From: Jeotgalibacillus campisalis
GTDB lineage: Bacteria > Bacillota > Bacilli > Bacillales > Jeotgalibacillaceae
Direction of reading: 5' to 3'
Length of the DNA stretch: 64,000 nt
Assembly (NCBI RefSeq): GCF_000829515.1
Contig: NZ_JXRR01000001.1
Span: 248,001 to 312,000 of the forward strand
The position numbers and the translations under genes are program-made. Shown piece by piece: positions 44,746-54,314 of the stretch; within the stretch, counting starts at the first letter, position 1; the number at the start of each line of letters is the position of its first letter. Below the pieces are notes generated by a model that was given only the letters and a program-made list of their open reading frames with translations, was not told the origin of the DNA and did no database searches.

Positions 44746-46377
44746 GTGTCTTTAACATTACGCGTTTACTGGGGAATGGTCTTTGCCGTTTTTCTTTTAT
44801 TATTCGCTTTATTTTCAAGTTTTATTGTTTCCCAAATTGCAACAGATTATCTAAAGAAAGAAAAAGGCGAATCATTATCAAATATTGCGTTTCAAATGAC
44901 GGACAAACTGGATCAATACATGTGGTCAAGATATAGTGAAGTATCTATTTTAAGCAGTCTTGAAGCTTTTCAGGCCGATGCTTCAAACGAAGAGAAAAGA
45001 CAGCTGCTTAATAACGTGCAGCAGCAGATTCCATCTTTTTCATGGATGGGTGTTTCGGATAACAATGGAGTGATTACAGCATCCACAAACGGCCTACTGG
45101 AAGGTCAGGATATTTCAAAAAGGCCCGTATTTTATGAAGCACGTGAGCATGCTTTTGTCGGAGATGTCCATGAAGCACTTCTTTTAGCCGAGCTCCTCCC
45201 AAATCCTGCAGGACGAAAACTGGAATTTGTCGATATCAGCATGCCTCTGCATAATGAAAATGGTGACTTTGAAGGCGTGTTAGCCACTCACCTAAGCTGG
45301 GAATGGGCTGAGGAAGTTCAGTCGTCGATTATTGACCCTCTAACAAGCAACGAGGACGATGTGGAGGTATTTGTGATTAGTTCAGAGGATAACCGTGTTG
45401 TATTAGGTCCCGACTCGTTTGTTGGCCGCCCTCTGCCGCTTAATAGCATTACAAAAGCAAAACAATACGGTACCGGCTGGATGGTTGAAGAGTGGCAAAC
45501 TGATCAATCCTATCTTACAGGTTATTCCGAGGCTGCAGGTTATCGGGACTATCCAGGTATTCAATGGACTGTCCTTGTTCGTGAGCCTGAAGAAACCGCT
45601 TTTGAGACTGCCCAGAGCTTAAGTTTCGTGATCTTGATCAGTGGAATCCTGAGTGCTGCTATATTCGCTTTGATTGGCTGGATTATTGCGGGGAAGATTG
45701 CGAAACCGCTTAATGAAATTTCAAACCAAGCCCAGCTTTTTTCAACAGGCAGAGATATGCATTTCCCTGCCTACACAGGCATTAAAGAAATTGAAGAGTT
45801 GTCTTCTTCTTTACAACTGATGATCAAAACAATGAGTACAACTGAATCCAATCTGTTAAAGATGGAAGGTATGGCTTACCGCGATTCTTTAACGGGGCTT
45901 CCAAATAGAATTTTACTGGAGCTGTCGGCCTCCCAAATGATCGGAGAAGCACAGTTGGACGGAGACAAACTTGCATTCTTTTACATGGATTTAGACGGAT
46001 TTAAACAAGTGAATGATACACTGGGACACCATGCAGGAGACCGCACGCTTCAGTATGTGGCAGATATTATAAGAAGACAGGTTCCTGATTCTGCCTTTGT
46101 TTCCCGCGTTGGAGGAGATGAATTTATTATCCTTCTTCCTTACAGTGAAAAAGGAGACAAGGTGGCTTTGAATCTGGCTCATCAGATCATACAGGAAATT
46201 AGTAAACCAATCCCACTAGACGGATCTTCAGCCCAAATTGGCTGCAGTATTGGAATCTCACTTTTCCCTCAGGATGAAAGTGATTTTCACACGCTGATCT
46301 CTTACGCTGATCAGGCCCTTTATGCTTCAAAAAATAAAGGGAAAGGCCAAGTAACCTTTTATCAAACTCTCCTATAA
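44746..46377 (+). CDS. Membrane sensor diguanylate cyclase, dCache-HAMP-GGDEF (543 aa)
   Basis: Makes cyclic di-GMP from GTP in response to an outside signal. An N-terminal helix (VFAVFLLLFALFSSFIVSQI) leads into a ~260-residue extracellular dCache-type domain, a second helix (FVILISGILSAAIFALIGWI, near residue 300), a HAMP-like linker (KIAKPLNEISNQAQLFS) and a GGDEF domain starting at MAYRDSLTGLPNR. The active-site motif GGDEF is intact (RVGGDEFIILLP), so it should be active. A clear RxxD inhibitory site five residues before it is not seen. No EAL domain. GTG start with GAAGGAG. Confidence 0.9.
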   Translation: MSLTLRVYWGMVFAVFLLLFALFSSFIVSQIATDYLKKEKGESLSNIAFQMTDKLDQYMWSRYSEVSILSSLEAFQADASNEEKRQLLNNVQQQIPSFSWMGVSDNNGVITASTNGLLEGQDISKRPVFYEAREHAFVGDVHEALLLAELLPNPAGRKLEFVDISMPLHNENGDFEGVLATHLSWEWAEEVQSSIIDPLTSNEDDVEVFVISSEDNRVVLGPDSFVGRPLPLNSITKAKQYGTGWMVEEWQTDQSYLTGYSEAAGYRDYPGIQWTVLVREPEETAFETAQSLSFVILISGILSAAIFALIGWIIAGKIAKPLNEISNQAQLFSTGRDMHFPAYTGIKEIEELSSSLQLMIKTMSTTESNLLKMEGMAYRDSLTGLPNRILLELSASQMIGEAQLDGDKLAFFYMDLDGFKQVNDTLGHHAGDRTLQYVADIIRRQVPDSAFVSRVGGDEFIILLPYSEKGDKVALNLAHQIIQEISKPIPLDGSSAQIGCSIGISLFPQDESDFHTLISYADQALYASKNKGKGQVTFYQTLL

Positions 46378-46385
46378 CGAGATTT

Positions 46386-46423
46386 AAAGCCCGTTTGCTG
46401 ATAATCGGCTGGCGGGGTTTTTT
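46386..46423 (+). terminator. Hairpin terminator
   Basis: AAAGCCCG pairs with CGGGGTTT with one mismatch, followed by six T, 9 bp after the cyclase stop codon. Confidence 0.6.
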
Positions 46424-46600
46424 GCTTGTTTAAAAAACTGTAAAAAGATTAAGAAGAGACTGAATCGTTAAACGTAAGACTCCTTTAAGCATTTTAATGT
46501 TCCAATTAGCCTAAACTTGCTACACTAGTGAAAGATTCAAACGAAATGGATTATGTTTACAAATCCTGTTGGATCAATTTTAGCGAAAGCAGATGGTTTT

Positions 46601-47614
46601 ATGAAAAATAAACTAAGTGATATTCCATATTCCGTACTGGATTTGTCACCAATCGTAGCAGGCGCCACAGCAGCTGATGCCTTTAAAAACACACTTTCTC
46701 TTGCTCAGCACACTGAAAAGCTGGGTTTTAACCGCTTCTGGCTTGCTGAGCATCACAATATGCCCTTTATCGCAAGCTCTTCCACCGCCCTTTTAATCGG
46801 GCATGTGGCGGCAGGAACGAGTACGATCCGGGTTGGATCCGGCGGAATTATGCTTCCAAATCACGCGCCACTAATTATTGCTGAGCAGTTTGGTACACTT
46901 GAGTCCCTTTACCCTGGAAGGATAGATCTTGGACTTGGACGTGCGCCTGGGACAGATCAGCGTACAGCCCATGCCCTAAGAAGAAACCGGAATAATGGAC
47001 AGGAGTTTCCTGAACTTCTTGAGGAACTTCTCTCATACTTTAATCCTGACCTTCTTGATCATAAGCCTGTAGTTCGTGCAATTCCCGGTGAAGGGCTCTC
47101 TGTTCCTGTCTGGCTGCTTGGTTCTAGTGGTTTTAGTGCACAGCTCGCAGGTCAACTGGGTCTTCCTTTTTCTTTTGCGAGTCATTTCTCACCAGACAAT
47201 ACATTACCGGCACTCGACTTATACAGACGGAACTTCAAACCTTCCGACACATTGGAAAAACCGCATGCGATGGTTGGAGTCAATGTCATAGCAGCCGAAA
47301 CCGATGAAAAGGCACAGTATCTCGCCACCACTCTCCAACAGGCATTCTTAAATTTAATACGCAGTACAGAATCACCGCTGCCGCCGCCTGTCGAAAATAT
47401 GGATGAGATCTGGTCGCCATACGAAAAAGCTGCACTTGAGCAGCAGCTTGGCTCTTCTATCATTGGCAGCAAGGAAACAGTAAAAGCAAAGTTACAGAAA
47501 TTTTTAGATGATACGAATGCCGATGAAATGATGATCGTCTCACAAATTTATGATCACCAAGACCGTCTGCGTTCCTATGAAATTGTTGCAGAAATCATTG
47601 AGGAAAGTAAATAA
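46601..47614 (+). CDS. Luciferase-like (LLM class) flavin-dependent monooxygenase (337 aa)
   Basis: Bacterial-luciferase-fold oxidoreductase using FMNH2 and oxygen, similar to B. subtilis YvbT. Family segments: [59 protein letters not shown] and [18 protein letters not shown]-like text here reading [19 protein letters not shown]. The start at ATG 46601 gives the family length; an in-frame ATG at 46553 adds 16 residues but neither has a strong ribosome-binding site. Substrate unknown. Followed by a clear terminator. Confidence 0.85.
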   Translation: MKNKLSDIPYSVLDLSPIVAGATAADAFKNTLSLAQHTEKLGFNRFWLAEHHNMPFIASSSTALLIGHVAAGTSTIRVGSGGIMLPNHAPLIIAEQFGTLESLYPGRIDLGLGRAPGTDQRTAHALRRNRNNGQEFPELLEELLSYFNPDLLDHKPVVRAIPGEGLSVPVWLLGSSGFSAQLAGQLGLPFSFASHFSPDNTLPALDLYRRNFKPSDTLEKPHAMVGVNVIAAETDEKAQYLATTLQQAFLNLIRSTESPLPPPVENMDEIWSPYEKAALEQQLGSSIIGSKETVKAKLQKFLDDTNADEMMIVSQIYDHQDRLRSYEIVAEIIEESK

Positions 47615-47618
47615 GTAC

Positions 47619-47662
47619 AAAAAGGGTGCGTTTCCTCAATAGAGGAGCTGCACCCTTTTTTT
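47619..47662. terminator. Bidirectional terminator
   Basis: AAAAAGGGTGC and GCACCCTTTTT form a perfect 11-bp stem extended by CCTC/GAGG, between convergent genes. Confidence 0.85.
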
Positions 47663-47673
47663 GCTATTTTCAA

Positions 47674-47889
47674 TTATTCGCGTGACTCGTCTTTAATTTC
47701 GTTTCGCATTGCATCTATGCTGTCCTGACGGCGTTTATTTTTCTCTTCAATCGCTTTTTTATCCTTGCCATCTGCAAAAGCCATCGTTTCTTCAGCTGCT
47801 TCCATATTGCCAATGGTGTTTTGTACCATTTCTTTCAGTTTGTCTGCGTTGTCAGTGCGGTTATCCGGATTCGGCGTGCTTTGTTTCAT
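47674..47889 (-). CDS. tlp: Small acid-soluble spore protein Tlp (71 aa)
   Basis: Thioredoxin-like SASP made in the forespore under SigG. The sequence follows the family closely: [20 protein letters not shown], then [15 protein letters not shown], and [20 protein letters not shown] near the end. It is helical, highly charged and has no Cys. ATG with GGAGG upstream. It is the clearest sign in the window that the organism forms endospores. Confidence 0.92.
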   Translation of the reverse strand: MKQSTPNPDNRTDNADKLKEMVQNTIGNMEAAEETMAFADGKDKKAIEEKNKRRQDSIDAMRNEIKDESRE

Positions 47890-48035
47890 TTTGTTTCCTC
47901 CTCATTTTTATTTAGGGGCACATGGTAGGCTCCCCCTCTAAACGATATTTATGCAAAAATTAAGGTGAATGTTGCACTTATAAGGGGAAGTAAGGTATCT
48001 TTGAAACACATATGAAGACAAAGGTGTGTTACAAC

Positions 48036-48743
48036 GTGCGTATTAATAAGTATTTAAGCGAGGCAGGAATTTCTTCACGCCGCGGTGCAGATAAATGGAT
48101 CGAAGAAGGCCGTGTTAAATTAAATGGCCAATTAGCTGAGCTTGGCAGCCGTGTTGAGCAGGGCGATGTCGTCACAGTAGATGGCAAGCCGGTTGAGCTC
48201 GAAAAAAACAATGTCTACATTGCATTAAATAAGCCCCCAGGCATTACCTCCACAACAGAGCGCCATATCGAGGGGAATATTATTGATTTTGTCAACCATC
48301 CACAGCGTATTTTTCATATTGGACGGCTTGATAAAGATTCAGAAGGATTGATTTTGTTAACCAATGACGGGGATATCGTGAATGAGATTTTGCGTGCTGA
48401 AAATCAGCATGAAAAAGAATACATTGTCACGGTGGACCAGCCTGTATCCGATTACTTCTTAAAGCAAATGGAACATGGTGTATCCATTCTTGATACTAAA
48501 ACGCTCCCTTGTAAGGTTGATAAACTATCCAGTCATGTGTTTAAAATCACTCTTACTCAAGGGTTAAACCGTCAGATCAGAAGAATGTGTACTGCTTTGG
48601 GCTATACCGTGCGAAGACTTACCCGAATTCGCATTATGAATATTCATCTTGACGGACTCGAAAAAGGGCAATGGCGTGATTTAACCAAAGACGAACGCAC
48701 AAAGCTGTTTAAAAAGTTAAATTATACGCCTAAAGACCATTAA
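48036..48743 (+). CDS. rluF: 23S rRNA pseudouridine synthase RluF (235 aa)
   Basis: Modifies a uridine in the 23S rRNA peptidyl-transferase region. An S4 RNA-binding domain (MRINKYLSEAGISSRRGADK, then WIEEGRVKLNGQ) precedes the catalytic domain, whose active-site Asp is in FHIGRLDKDSEGLILLTNDG. GLNRQIRRMCTALGY is typical of the RsuA/RluB/E/F family, and RRLTRIRIMNIHL of RluF. The GTG start at 48036 has AAGGTG eight bases before; an ATG eight codons upstream lacks such a site. Confidence 0.9.
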   Translation: MRINKYLSEAGISSRRGADKWIEEGRVKLNGQLAELGSRVEQGDVVTVDGKPVELEKNNVYIALNKPPGITSTTERHIEGNIIDFVNHPQRIFHIGRLDKDSEGLILLTNDGDIVNEILRAENQHEKEYIVTVDQPVSDYFLKQMEHGVSILDTKTLPCKVDKLSSHVFKITLTQGLNRQIRRMCTALGYTVRRLTRIRIMNIHLDGLEKGQWRDLTKDERTKLFKKLNYTPKDH

Positions 48744-48759
48744 AAAGAGGTCGGCAAAG

Positions 48760-48912
48760 CAGCTGCACAAGGAGACCGGTTTATTTCCGCTGCAGGCGGA
48801 GGCTTTCCGCGTGGCGGGAGGTGAGCCACTTTGATGCTGTCGCATCTGCAGTGTCTCACCCTTCCCGCTGCATCACGCAGGAGTCCCCGCCTTCCGCTCC
48901 AATAAACCTATT
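48760..48912. repeat. Second type of palindromic intergenic element
   Basis: About 150 GC-rich bases bounded by GGTTTATT and AATAAACC. Inside are inverted pairs GCGGGAGGTGAG / CTCACC...TTCCCGC and TCCGCTGCAGGCGGAGG against CCCCGCCTTCCGCTCC. It could fold into a long hairpin. Only one copy is in the window; similar elements are widespread in Bacillaceae intergenic DNA. Confidence 0.6.
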
Positions 48913-48956
48913 CTTTGGATGGTTTACGCGCAGTTAAATGAAATTAGTATCATCAT

Positions 48957-49006
48957 AAAAAAGGTACCTTCACGAGTAAATTTTTTCGTGAAGGTACCCT
49001 TTTTTT
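48957..49006. terminator. Bidirectional terminator
   Basis: AAAAAGGTACCTTCACGA pairs with TCGTGAAGGTACC followed by CTTTTTTT, around a 10-nt loop, between rluF and purU. Confidence 0.9.
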
Positions 49007-49042
49007 ATTACCTAATTTAGCTAAACTTTTTTAGTGTATATT

Positions 49043-49942
49043 CTAAAAAACAATTGTTTTATTTCCATCTACAATAATCCGGTCTTCAATGTGCCATTTA
49101 ACAGAGCGGGCCAGCACACTTCGTTCGATGGAACGGCCAATTTTTTTCATGTCTTCAATATTATCCGTGTGATCTACACGATTAATATCCTGCTCGATAA
49201 TCGGTCCTTCATCTAAATCATTCGTGACATAATGACCCGTCGCACCAATCAGCTTTACTCCACGCTGATACGCTCGGTCATATGGGCGTGCCCCGACAAA
49301 AGCCGGTAAAAATGAATGATGAATATTAATAATTTTTTTCGGATGCGCTTCAACAAAGACCGGTGTCAGGATCTGCATATAACGGGCAAGAACAATCAAA
49401 TCTACTTGGTATTCCTCCAGCCATTTCAGCTGCTGTGTTTCCACTTCACGACGATTTTCCTTGCTCGCAGGCAGATGCAAGAAAGGGATCCCAAAGCCTT
49501 CTACCAGCTCTTTCGCTTCTTGATGATTGCTGATGACTACAACGATCTCTGTCATTAAATCGCCGCTTTGCCATTCAAAGAGAAGCTCACGAATACAATG
49601 AAGCTCTTTAGAAACAAAAATAGCTGTCCGCTTTACCTCTGAAGGAAAGGTCATTTTCCAATCCATCGAGAAATTTTCCGCGATCGCTTCAAAGGATTTC
49701 TTTATTTCATTTCGATTTTCGTGAAGAGAAGGGCTTGCAAATTCAATTCGTATAAAAAAGTCGCCTCCCTCAGGATTTGTTGAATACTGATTAGACGTGA
49801 TGATATTTGCATTGTATTGAAATAAAAAACGTGAAATGGATGCAACGATTCCCGGCCGATCCGGGCAGCGAACCAAAAGACATCCTTTGTTTTTCTGTTT
49901 TTCCTTATATTCTTGCAACTGTTTATCGACCTGACGTGACAT
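49043..49942 (-). CDS. purU: Formyltetrahydrofolate deformylase (299 aa)
   Basis: Hydrolyses 10-formyl-THF to formate and THF, balancing one-carbon pools. The N-terminal ACT domain (CLLVRCPDRPGIVASISRFL, residues ~20-90) is followed by a formyltransferase-like domain with catalytic Asn/His/Asp in INIHHSFLPAFVGARPYDRA and TGHYVTNDLDEGPIIEQD. The start is ATG 49942 with AAGGAGGAG; another ATG five codons earlier overlaps that site. It stands alone after a strong terminator. Confidence 0.93.
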   Translation of the reverse strand: MSRQVDKQLQEYKEKQKNKGCLLVRCPDRPGIVASISRFLFQYNANIITSNQYSTNPEGGDFFIRIEFASPSLHENRNEIKKSFEAIAENFSMDWKMTFPSEVKRTAIFVSKELHCIRELLFEWQSGDLMTEIVVVISNHQEAKELVEGFGIPFLHLPASKENRREVETQQLKWLEEYQVDLIVLARYMQILTPVFVEAHPKKIINIHHSFLPAFVGARPYDRAYQRGVKLIGATGHYVTNDLDEGPIIEQDINRVDHTDNIEDMKKIGRSIERSVLARSVKWHIEDRIIVDGNKTIVF

Positions 49943-50065
49943 ATGCTCCTCCTTCAATTGCTTTTTTCAGTTTTACATATGAATTACTTTGATCGTAAGG
50001 GAAGTGAAGGGAAAATGAAAGGAAAGAGAGCTTTTCGGGGATAAAATACTATGAGTTTAAGAAAA

Positions 50066-50107
50066 ACAAAAACCGGAGAAACACCCTTTTAGAGGGAATT
50101 TCTCCGG
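50066..50107 (-). terminator. Terminator after aceA
   Basis: On the minus strand CCGGAGAAA and TTTCTCCGG pair across a small CCCT/AGGG inner stem and are followed by TTTTTGTTTTTC. Confidence 0.8.
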
Positions 50108-50120
50108 CTGTCAACGTTAA

Positions 50121-51401
50121 CTAAGCTTTTTGAAATTGCTCGCTTTCTGTAGATCCACTCAACGCGGTAGTGGATGACGTGCCACCTGAGATCACCAGAG
50201 ATACAGCGTCAAAATACCCAGTTCCTACTTCCCGCTGATGGCGTGTTGCAGTATATCCACTTTCTTCAGCGTCAAATTCAGCCTGCTGAAGCTCTGAATA
50301 AGCAGCCATCCCCCGCTCTTTATAGCCTCTTGCAAGCTCAAACATTCCATAATTAAGTGAATGAAAGCCTGCAAGCGTGACAAACTGAAATTTGTAGCCC
50401 ATTTTACCAAGTTCTTGTTGGAAGCTCGCAATCGTTTCTTCATCCAATTTCTTTTTCCAGTTGAAAGAAGGCGAGCAGTTATAGGCAAGAATTTTACCTG
50501 GGAACTTCTCGTGGATCGCACTGGCAAACTTTCTCGCTTCTTCAATATTCGGTTCAGACGTTTCACACCAGATTAAATCAGCATAGGGTGCATAGGCAAG
50601 GCCGCGTGAGATCGCCTGATCGATCCCCTCTTTCGTATGATAAAAGCCTTCAGGAGTACGTTCTCCTTTAATAAATGGCTGATCGTATGGATCGACGTCA
50701 CTTGTGATAAGATTCGCTGCATTTGCGTCTGTTCTCGCAATAATGACGGTCGGCACTCCCATCACATCCGCTGCAAGACGGGCTGCAATTAAATTCCGTA
50801 CGGCTGTCTGCGTAGGCAGCAGCACTTTACCGCCAAGATGTCCGCATTTCTTTTCTGAAGATAACTGATCTTCTAAATGAACCCCGCCGGCACCTGCTTC
50901 GATCATCGCTTTTGTCAGTTCAAACACATTCAGCGTTCCCCCAAAACCAGCTTCCATATCGGCTACAATCGGGGCGTACCAGTATGTATCGCCCTCTCCT
51001 TCTGATTGCTGTATCTGGTCTGCCCGCTGCAGCGTCTGATTAATCTTTTTGACTACCTGAGGAACGCTGTTGGCCGGGTAAAGACTTTGGTCTGGATACA
51101 TATGTCCGGATAGATTGGCATCCGCTGCTACCTGCCAGCCGCTCAAATAAATCGCTTTTAATCCCGCTTTAACCTGCTGCATCGCCTGGTTTCCTGTCAG
51201 CGCTCCAAGTGCATTTACATACTCTTCTGTATGAACAAGCTCCCATAGCCGCTCTGCCCCCATTTTTGCCAGCGTCTGCTCCACTACTACTGATCCTCTA
51301 AGCTTGATTACATCCGCTGCAGTATAGGGCCGTTCTACTCCATTCCAACGATCCTGCTTCCAACTCTCAATCAGCTGATCCATTTGCTTTTCATTATTCA
51401 T
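50121..51401 (-). CDS. aceA: Isocitrate lyase (426 aa)
   Basis: Splits isocitrate to glyoxylate and succinate, first step of the glyoxylate shunt. The catalytic Cys is in [17 protein letters not shown], Mg and substrate residues in [20 protein letters not shown] and in LIWCETSEP, and [20 protein letters not shown] is conserved. ATG 51401 chosen because it gives the normal N-terminus and GGAGA lies upstream; the frame is open ten codons further. It lies downstream of the malate synthase gene and a small Cys-rich gene, with its own palindromic promoter element. Confidence 0.96.
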   Translation of the reverse strand: MNNEKQMDQLIESWKQDRWNGVERPYTAADVIKLRGSVVVEQTLAKMGAERLWELVHTEEYVNALGALTGNQAMQQVKAGLKAIYLSGWQVAADANLSGHMYPDQSLYPANSVPQVVKKINQTLQRADQIQQSEGEGDTYWYAPIVADMEAGFGGTLNVFELTKAMIEAGAGGVHLEDQLSSEKKCGHLGGKVLLPTQTAVRNLIAARLAADVMGVPTVIIARTDANAANLITSDVDPYDQPFIKGERTPEGFYHTKEGIDQAISRGLAYAPYADLIWCETSEPNIEEARKFASAIHEKFPGKILAYNCSPSFNWKKKLDEETIASFQQELGKMGYKFQFVTLAGFHSLNYGMFELARGYKERGMAAYSELQQAEFDAEESGYTATRHQREVGTGYFDAVSLVISGGTSSTTALSGSTESEQFQKA

Positions 51402-51447
51402 TTCTCTCCATCTCCCTTTGTTATAATACATAAATTAATATTTAAAC

Positions 51448-51463
51448 ATTGTTATATAACAGT
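51448..51463 (-). promoter_or_regulatory. Shared palindrome upstream of aceA
   Basis: ATTGTTATATAACAGT differs by one base from the perfect palindrome ACTGTTATATAACAGT. Related sites precede the small Cys-rich gene and glcB. Confidence 0.55.
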
Positions 51464-51477
51464 AGACTCAAAAAAAT

Positions 51478-51777
51478 TTAATCTACATCTGCACAGCACT
51501 CAATAGCTTCTTTAAAGCTTGAGTAATCAAGCCCGCAAGCACGGCACACATTTGCTGGATCCGCCTCTTCCTTTTTACGGAAAACCACAACATTTGATAC
51601 GGGGTATTCTATTATGGAAAGAGCGCCCTGTGAGGTTTGCTCCAATGTGTAAGCCTCATTGCCATAAACAAACATGGTTCCCTCGAGTTCTGAATTAGAC
51701 CGTCCTTCCAAGACATGCTGGACAATCCAGCGTTCAATTAGGTCTCTGCTTGTTGATTGTGTTTGTTGAATTTGCAT
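51478..51777 (-). CDS. Small Cys-rich protein between glcB and aceA (99 aa)
   Basis: No family was recognised. The N-terminal half is predicted helical (TSRDLIERWIVQHVLEG), the middle beta-rich (TMFVYGNEAYTLEQ), and the C-terminal part holds four Cys, CRACG and CC (ADPANVCRACGLDYSSFKEA followed by IECCADVD), a possible metal site. ATG 51777 with AGGAGG nine bases before it. It sits between the two glyoxylate-shunt genes, on the same strand, and has the same palindrome upstream, so it is likely induced with them. It could be a regulator or a metal- or thiol-linked partner. Confidence 0.6.
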   Translation of the reverse strand: MQIQQTQSTSRDLIERWIVQHVLEGRSNSELEGTMFVYGNEAYTLEQTSQGALSIIEYPVSNVVVFRKKEEADPANVCRACGLDYSSFKEAIECCADVD

Positions 51778-51806
51778 ATGCTCATCCTCCTAAATGTTTG
51801 TGTAAA

Positions 51807-51822
51807 ACTAATATATAACAGT
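51807..51822 (-). promoter_or_regulatory. Shared palindrome, proximal site of the Cys-rich gene
   Basis: ACTAATATATAACAGT matches the palindrome ACTGTTATATAACAGT at 14 of 16 positions, 30 bp upstream of the start codon. Confidence 0.4.
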
Positions 51823-51830
51823 AGTTAATT

Positions 51831-51860
51831 ATATGCAACTGTTTTATAACAGTTGCATAT
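51831..51860 (-). promoter_or_regulatory. Extended palindrome upstream of the Cys-rich gene
   Basis: ATATGCAACTGTT and AACAGTTGCATAT form a perfect 13-bp inverted repeat around TTAT. Its core matches the palindrome shared with aceA and glcB at 15 of 16 positions. Confidence 0.6.
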
Positions 51861-51950
51861 AAATTTTTTAGCAGCTTGATAAACTCGCTCTCTGACAGGT
51901 GAATTCATCTTATAAATAATTTAATGCTTCTGTGCTATAACACAGATCTT

Positions 51951-54119
51951 TCATGTTCTAGCTGCGTAGGTTCGTGCTTTAAACTCTTGCCGGCGTCGGT
52001 GTAAAATCGGTTCGGTATATCCGCCCGGCTGATCTTTTCCATCAAAAATCAGGTCACACGCTGCCTGAAATGCGATTGAACGCTCGAAATCATTTGCCAT
52101 AGGCTGATAAAGCGGATCGCTGCTGTTTTGATGGTCCACAACCTCGGCCATTCGTTTTAAGGTTTCCATAATCTGTTCTTTTGTACATAAGCCATGCTCA
52201 AGCCAGTTGGCAAGATGCTGACTTGAAATCCGCAGTGTGGCCCTGTCCTCCATTAAGCCGACATGGTGAATATCCGGTACCTTTGAGCAGCCCGTTCCAT
52301 GCTCTACCCATCTCACCACATATCCAAGCAGACCCTGCACATTATTGTCGAGCTCCTGCTGAATGTCAGCTTTAGTGTAACTACCTTCGAAAAGAGGCAG
52401 TGTCAACATTTCCTGCTGCCTGTCTTTTACACGCTGCAGGAGCTCTTTTTGAACGTCTTTGACACGCAGCTGGTGGTAATGCAGCGCGTGCAGTGTTGCT
52501 GCGGTTGGCGATGGAACCCATGCCGTATTGCCGCCAGCTTCAAGATGCGTGCGCTTTTGTTCCATCATCTCTTTCATTTGATCAGGCATGGCCCACATTC
52601 CCTTGCCAATTTGAGCACGCCCGGGCAACGCACATTTCAGCCCAGTATCCACATTCGATTTTTCATAGCCTTGAAGCCAGACCGTGCCTTTCATTTCATT
52701 TTTCCGCACCATTGCCCCTGCAAGCATCGACGTATGAATTTCGTCTCCCGTACGGTCTAAAAATCCTGTATTTATAAATACGATTCGTTCCTTTACTTCA
52801 AAAATACAGTTTGCAAGATTGAGGGACGTACGCCTTTCTTCATCCATGACCCCTATTTTCAAGGTGAATCGCTTAAGACCTAGAAGATCTTCCACCCGAT
52901 TAAAGCATGTATTCGCAAACGCCGCTTCTCTTGAGCCGTGCATCTTCGGCTTTACAATATAAACAGAGCCTTCAGCAGAATTTTTCGTTCTACCTTTACG
53001 AAGCAGATCATGTTTTGCAAGTAAACTTGTGACCACTGTATCGATGATCCCTTCAGGAACCTCTCTGTCCTCTTGATCAAGCACCATAGATGATGTCATT
53101 AAATGGCCTACGTTCCGCACAAGAAGCAGAGAACGACCAGGCAGAATCAGCTCACTGCCGTCTGGTGAGAGGTAGCTTCTGTCCTCATTCAGATTTCTCG
53201 TTACCTCTTTTTCCCCTTTTTGAAAAACAGAAGAAAGTGATCCCTTCATTAACCCGAGCCAATTCCGATACACAAGCACCTTATCCTCTGCATCCACAGC
53301 CGCAACAGAATCCTCGCAATCCATAATGGTCGTAATGGCAGACTCCATCACAACATCCTTCACACCGGCAGCATCGGTTTTTCCAACAGGATGGGTTTTG
53401 TCCATTTGAATTTCAATATAAAGATCATGATTGATCAGCAAAATAGAGGATGGATTTTCCCTTTCTCCCTGCCAGCCTGCAAATTGCTGTTCATCTTTAA
53501 GGCGTGTTGTTTCATTGATTACGCTGGCAACTAGTTTACCGTCCTTTACTGAATACTGCGTTACCTCTTTGTGTGAACCGTTTTGCAGAGGGATAATTTC
53601 ATCTAGGAAGCTCTTGGCATAGTCCACGACTTTACGTCCTCTGATTGGATTATAGGCGCTTCCTTTTTCTGCTCCCTCAGCTTCATCAATGACATTTGTT
53701 CCGTACAGCGCATCGTATAAGCTGCCCCAGCGTGCATTTGCAGCATTGATGGCATAACGGGCATTGTTAACCGGCACGACAAGCTGTGGACCTGCTTGTG
53801 AAGCAATTTCACGATCTACCTGCTCAGTCCCAATCGAGAATGGTTCTTTTTCTCTTTCAATGTAGCCAATTTCCTTTAAAAAGTTTTCATACTCTTCACG
53901 CTTTTGCTTCCAATCCCATTGACTGTGCCACTGATTAATCTGCTCCTGCATCCTGTTTCTTACGGCAAGCAGTTCTCCATTTTCAGGTGATAAATCATGA
54001 ATAATCTCACTAAACCCCTGCCAAAATGCTTCGCTGTCCACCTCTGAACCCGGCAGTGCTTCCTTTTCAATAAACGTATAAAATAAGGGGTCAATCTTTA
54101 AACCGTCGATGTGAATCAT
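51951..54119 (-). CDS. glcB: Malate synthase G (722 aa)
   Basis: Condenses glyoxylate with acetyl-CoA to malate, second step of the glyoxylate shunt. Length ~720 residues identifies the G isoform. Family segments: [59 protein letters not shown] and [14 protein letters not shown]-like text here reading [20 protein letters not shown]. The catalytic Asp is in the C-terminal [20 protein letters not shown] region. It is the upstream gene of the locus, with the shared palindrome 13 bp before its start. Confidence 0.95.
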   Translation of the reverse strand: MIHIDGLKIDPLFYTFIEKEALPGSEVDSEAFWQGFSEIIHDLSPENGELLAVRNRMQEQINQWHSQWDWKQKREEYENFLKEIGYIEREKEPFSIGTEQVDREIASQAGPQLVVPVNNARYAINAANARWGSLYDALYGTNVIDEAEGAEKGSAYNPIRGRKVVDYAKSFLDEIIPLQNGSHKEVTQYSVKDGKLVASVINETTRLKDEQQFAGWQGERENPSSILLINHDLYIEIQMDKTHPVGKTDAAGVKDVVMESAITTIMDCEDSVAAVDAEDKVLVYRNWLGLMKGSLSSVFQKGEKEVTRNLNEDRSYLSPDGSELILPGRSLLLVRNVGHLMTSSMVLDQEDREVPEGIIDTVVTSLLAKHDLLRKGRTKNSAEGSVYIVKPKMHGSREAAFANTCFNRVEDLLGLKRFTLKIGVMDEERRTSLNLANCIFEVKERIVFINTGFLDRTGDEIHTSMLAGAMVRKNEMKGTVWLQGYEKSNVDTGLKCALPGRAQIGKGMWAMPDQMKEMMEQKRTHLEAGGNTAWVPSPTAATLHALHYHQLRVKDVQKELLQRVKDRQQEMLTLPLFEGSYTKADIQQELDNNVQGLLGYVVRWVEHGTGCSKVPDIHHVGLMEDRATLRISSQHLANWLEHGLCTKEQIMETLKRMAEVVDHQNSSDPLYQPMANDFERSIAFQAACDLIFDGKDQPGGYTEPILHRRRQEFKARTYAART

Positions 54120-54131
54120 CTTTATCCTCCT

Positions 54132-54147
54132 TTTGTTATATAACAGT
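54132..54147 (-). promoter_or_regulatory. Shared palindrome upstream of glcB
   Basis: TTTGTTATATAACAGT matches ACTGTTATATAACAGT at 14 of 16 positions. A weaker TTATATAACA core occurs again at 54166-54175. Confidence 0.5.
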
Positions 54148-54272
54148 TATATTTATTAATATGTATTATATAACAACTTGTTGCTGATTGGAAATGGTTT
54201 TTTTATTTTTTAAATTCATTTACCTTTAAATTTGAAAAATTTAAATTAGAGATAGTGAGAGAAGATGATTTG

Positions 54273-54300
54273 TGTTAACTTATTATTATATTGGTTTACA
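54273..54300 (+). promoter_or_regulatory. BirA operator of bioY
   Basis: TGTTAAC (54273-54279) and GTTTACA (54294-54300) are inverted half-sites separated by 14 bp, matching the BirA operator form of Bacillota. It lies 14 bp upstream of the bioY start, with a TATTAT in the spacer that may be the -10. Predicts repression by biotin-loaded BirA. Confidence 0.75.
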
Positions 54301-54314
54301 AAAAGGAGGATTTT

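Noticed and set aside
52181-52777. Several long frames antisense to malate synthase
   Set aside because: They are shadows of the high-confidence glcB frame and have no start signals.
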